From positions 1,240,001 through 1,304,000 of the forward strand of contig CABIZV010000001.1 of assembly GCA_902363335.1 (NCBI GenBank): a stretch of DNA of 64,000 bases, read 5' to 3'. Below are positions 61,236 to 64,000 of this stretch, in pieces (the stretch's first letter is position 1; each line of letters begins with the position of its first letter). Both the position numbers and the translations under genes were made by a program. The notes beneath the pieces are model-generated. The model made no database searches. It had not been told where the DNA came from and worked only from the letters and a program-made list of their open reading frames with translations. The DNA comes from Enterobacteriaceae bacterium (GTDB lineage Bacteria; Pseudomonadota; Gammaproteobacteria; Enterobacterales; Enterobacteriaceae).

Positions 61236-63668
61236 TCACGCCTTCTCTACCTGAACAAGGTTGGTATGCGATGGGTTCCCTTTCGCCAGCGGCGATGGGC
61301 GCGATGAGGTCAGAATATTAATGGAGCCACCATGGTCGACCTTATCGCCGAACATATCCGCCTGTAACCACGCCCCCTGTCCCATTGCCGTCACCCCAGG
61401 CATAATCCTTGGCGTCACCTTAGCTTGAATAAATAGCTGGCCACGATCGTTAAATACCTTAACCTTGTCGCCATTAACTATTCCGCGCGGTTTAGCATCA
61501 ATCGGGTTAATCCACACCTCTTGCTGGCAAGCCTGCTGTAAGACATCAATGTTGCCATAGCTGGAGTGTGTTCTGGCCTTGTAATGGAACCCGGTGAGTT
61601 GCAGCGGATAATGCTGTCGCTGCGGATCATCCCAACCTTCCACTTCTGCTGCATAAATCGGTAGTGGATCGATAATATCCCCAGCAGGTAATTCCCAGGT
61701 CGATGCAATTTCGGCCAACCGCTGTGAATAGATCTCAATTTTCCCTGATGGCGTTTTTAATGGATTCGCCTGAGGATCTTCACGGAAAGAACGATAGGCC
61801 ACGTAATGCTCTTCAGGACATTTACGCTTATAAATCCCCGTTTTTTTCATCTCTTCATAGGAAGGCATATCGGGATTACGTTCACGCGTTTTCTCGAATA
61901 GATATTTTATCCATTCATGTTGCGTACGGCCTTCGGTAAAGGTATTCCAGACATCATCACCCAACCGTTTTGCTATCTCGCTTAGCATCCAGTAAATAGG
62001 CTTACGTTCAAATTTCGCCGTGGTAGCGGGCTGCCCTAAAATGACATAGCCCATATTCCCCGCAGACTCATGCGAGATCAGGTCTTCCTGTTCGGTTGGC
62101 ATAAGATCGGGCAACAGAATGTCATAATATTTCGCTGATGCCGTGACAAAGTGATCCATCCCGACAATCATTTCGCACTTATTTTCGTCTTGTAATATTT
62201 CGTGGGTTCTGGCGATATGGCTGTTTTGATTGATCAGTGTATTACTGGCGTAACACCACATAAATTTAATCGGGACATCAAGCTTATCCTTGCCTCTGAC
62301 ACCATCGCGGGTCGCCGTCATTTCAGCGCCTCGTTCAATAGCCTCGGTCCAGGTGAACACGGATATTTGTGTTTTCACTGGATTATCCAGCATGGAAAAC
62401 CACTCAACGCCTAAATCAAAGGTTCCTTCACGGGCGCCAGAGTTACCGCCGTTAATGCCGACGTTACCGGTCAGGATAGAGAGCATCGCAATAGCGCGAG
62501 AAGCTTGTTCTCCATTAGCATGTCGTTGCGGCCCCCAACCCTGGCAAATATAGGCCGGTTTGGCAGAGCCTATTTCACGCGCCAGTTGAATGATTTTATC
62601 TTGCGGGATGCCGGTAATTTTCGCTGCCCACTCGGGAGTTTTGGCGATACCGTCCGGCCCATTCCCCTGGATATAGGCTTTGTAATGGGCATTCGGCAAT
62701 GCCCCTTCCGGTAAGGTTTTCTCATCGTAGCCGATGCAGTATTTGTCGAGGAAAGGCTGATCAACCATATTTTCAGCAATGAGCACCCAGGCAATGCCCG
62801 CCGCCAGCGCGCCGTCAGTACCGGGGCGAATAGGCAACCACTCATCTTCTCGCCCGGCGCCTGTATCCGTATAACGCGGATCGATAATGATCATTCGCGC
62901 ATTTGAGCGTTCACGCGCCTGCTCAACATAATAAGTGACGCCACCGCCGCTCATTCGGGTTTCAGCCGGGTTATTACCAAACATCACAACCAATTTGGTA
63001 TTCGCAATATCGTCCGGGCTATTACCATCATTACCGCCGAACATATAATTCATACCGGCGCTAATTTGCGCAGTACTGTAGCTCCCGTAGCGGCTTAAAT
63101 ATCCACCGCAAGAGTTCATTAGGCGATAGGGCACGTTGGAGTTGGTAATATTGCCGCCATCCACCCCGGTGCCATATAAAACATGCACCGCTTCGTTGCC
63201 ATAATCCTTAAGCGTCTTTTTCAGGCTGTTGGCAATAGTATCCAGCGCTTCATCCCAGCTAATTCGTTCGAATTTGCCTTCCCCGCGCTTACCGACCCGT
63301 TTCATTGGATATTTGATACGGTCTGGGTGATTCATGCGACGGCGAATAGACCGACCGCGCAGACAAGCTCTGACCTGATGTTGGCCATAAATATCTTCAC
63401 CGGTGGTATCGGACTCAACCCAATACACTTCATCATCTTTCACATGGAGCCGTAGCAAACAGCGGCTACCACAGTTAACGGTACAAGAACTCCAGACGGC
63501 CTTTTCTTCTAATTTTGCGGCCTTTTCACTGGCGGCAAAAACTTTATGGCTGAAGGGTAATGAGATCCCTCCCGCAGCGGCAACCAAGCCGGTAGCGGCA
63601 CCGACCTGAATAATTTTTCGTCGACTTACCGGTGTTTTAATTAATTGTGTTATTTGATCATCTGACAT
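61236..63668 (-). CDS. dmsA: DmsA-type molybdopterin reductase catalytic subunit
   Basis: 810 residues from MSDDQITQLIKTPVSRRKII; GGGGGGAACA before this ATG favours it over the ATG 12 bases upstream. Tat signal SRRKIIQVG, cleaved near VFAASE. FS0 cluster CTVNCGSRC plus a later Cys (RACLRGRS); the molybdenum-ligand Ser region reads YGSYSTAQIS; molydopterin contacts in FGNNPAETRMSGGG and GWGPQRHANGE. By recall it is clearly less similar to E. coli DmsA than DmsB is to DmsB, so it may be a paralogue with another S- or N-oxide preference. Its DNA is AT-richer than dmsBC. A terminator lies only about 35 bases upstream. Confidence 0.9.
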   Translation of the reverse strand: MSDDQITQLIKTPVSRRKIIQVGAATGLVAAAGGISLPFSHKVFAASEKAAKLEEKAVWSSCTVNCGSRCLLRLHVKDDEVYWVESDTTGEDIYGQHQVRACLRGRSIRRRMNHPDRIKYPMKRVGKRGEGKFERISWDEALDTIANSLKKTLKDYGNEAVHVLYGTGVDGGNITNSNVPYRLMNSCGGYLSRYGSYSTAQISAGMNYMFGGNDGNSPDDIANTKLVVMFGNNPAETRMSGGGVTYYVEQARERSNARMIIIDPRYTDTGAGREDEWLPIRPGTDGALAAGIAWVLIAENMVDQPFLDKYCIGYDEKTLPEGALPNAHYKAYIQGNGPDGIAKTPEWAAKITGIPQDKIIQLAREIGSAKPAYICQGWGPQRHANGEQASRAIAMLSILTGNVGINGGNSGAREGTFDLGVEWFSMLDNPVKTQISVFTWTEAIERGAEMTATRDGVRGKDKLDVPIKFMWCYASNTLINQNSHIARTHEILQDENKCEMIVGMDHFVTASAKYYDILLPDLMPTEQEDLISHESAGNMGYVILGQPATTAKFERKPIYWMLSEIAKRLGDDVWNTFTEGRTQHEWIKYLFEKTRERNPDMPSYEEMKKTGIYKRKCPEEHYVAYRSFREDPQANPLKTPSGKIEIYSQRLAEIASTWELPAGDIIDPLPIYAAEVEGWDDPQRQHYPLQLTGFHYKARTHSSYGNIDVLQQACQQEVWINPIDAKPRGIVNGDKVKVFNDRGQLFIQAKVTPRIMPGVTAMGQGAWLQADMFGDKVDHGGSINILTSSRPSPLAKGNPSHTNLVQVEKA

Positions 63669-63698
63669 TGTTCCCCCCATACATCCTTGCCTAACGAT

Positions 63699-63727
63699 AA
63701 AAAAAAGCCGGAAATTATTCCGGCTTT
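63699..63727 (-). terminator. Terminator after the second dmsC
   Basis: Stem AAAGCCGGAA/TTCCGGCTTT with loop ATTA, followed by T's on the minus strand. It sits 5 bases after the stop of the right-hand dmsC and about 31 bases before the dmsA start. Confidence 0.88.
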
Positions 63728-63731
63728 CAAT

Positions 63732-64000
63732 TTAACTTGCGACCGCCATGCCGACGGTCATATGCAGACCGTAGAACACGCCGCGGCCAATCAGCTCACC
63801 CACCAGCACCAGCACAAACGCCAGGCTCAGCAGCGGCAGCGCAGGCTGATAGCCTTTAAGCTGCGGCACCACCCAGCACACCAGCGCCAGCGCAATGGCC
63901 GCCACGCGCCACGCCATCAGCGAACCATAGTCCGGCACCAGCGCGGATGCCTGCTGAATTGAGCTGTGAATTGCAGCCAGCTCAACGCCCTGCATCAGGG
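63732..64000 (-). CDS. dmsC: Second DmsC, C-terminal part (runs off the window)
   Basis: The last 89 codons of a dmsC whose 5' end lies beyond the right edge. The peptide (VELAAIHSSIQQASALVPDY ... HMTVGMAVAS) is identical to the end of the dmsC at 59743-60606. Counted by eye, 11 of 269 bases differ, all synonymous. It implies another dms operon upstream in transcription order, ending in its own terminator. Confidence 0.93.
   Translation of the reverse strand, partial: LMQGVELAAIHSSIQQASALVPDYGSLMAWRVAAIALALVCWVVPQLKGYQPALPLLSLAFVLVLVGELIGRGVFYGLHMTVGMAVAS

Overview
The window is a chromosomal stretch of a member of the Enterobacteriaceae. Almost every gene has the content, length and order of the Escherichia coli block from ycbZ/fabA to dmsABC, read here in reverse orientation. 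Several differences exclude E. coli K-12 itself: the ssuADCB genes are missing beside ssuE, ycaK/ycaN and ycaC are missing, OmpF has a different sequence, and a second dms operon is present. A Citrobacter/Enterobacter/Leclercia/Klebsiella-like relative is plausible, but I cannot name the genus from the sequence alone.

Layout. 1-2.7 kb: lonH, fabA (with FadR and FabR sites) and the ribosome hibernation gene rmf. 2.9-6.4 kb: the pqiABC envelope lipid-transport operon. 6.4-12.2 kb: uup, rlmL, a frameshifted ycbX, and zapC. 12.3-14.2 kb: pyrD divergent from an orphan ssuE. 14.3-23.1 kb: pepN, pncB, asnS, ompF and aspC, mostly separate units with clear terminators. 23.1-23.5 kb: an array of about 105-bp tandem repeats. 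23.5-26.9 kb: gloC, then the murein pair mepK-ldtD. 27-34.3 kb: the cmoM-mukF-mukE-mukB condensin operon. 34.4-36.1 kb: elyC and ycbJ, convergent. 36.2-43.5 kb: comEC-msbA-lpxK-ycaQ-ycaR-kdsB, a lipid A/LPS cluster. 43.7-49.2 kb: serC-aroA, cmk-rpsA and ihfB. 49.4-52 kb: divergent ycaP and ycaO. 52.4-56.5 kb: the fermentative focA-pflB-pflA cluster behind an FNR-like site. 56.5-56.7 kb: a REP/BIME cluster. 56.7-59.5 kb: transporters ycaM and ycaD. 59.7-64 kb: a complete dmsABC operon, with the 3' end of a second, nearly identical dmsC entering from beyond the right edge.

Functional themes. The genes cover envelope building and maintenance (lpxK, kdsB, msbA, pqi, ldtD/mepK, elyC, ompF), chromosome handling (mukBEF, ihfB, zapC), translation and RNA modification (rpsA, asnS, rlmL, rmf, cmoM), core biosynthesis (pyrD, aroA, serC, cmk, pncB, aspC, fabA) and anaerobic energy metabolism (focA-pfl, dms).

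I see no phage, insertion sequence, CRISPR array, rRNA or tRNA gene. The most unusual part is the right end. Two dms operons lie in tandem. Their dmsC ends differ only by synonymous changes over the visible 269 bases, while the dmsA between them is visibly AT-richer. Other notable points are the ycbX frameshift, the orphan ssuE, altered OmpF pore-constriction residues and the 105-bp repeat array.
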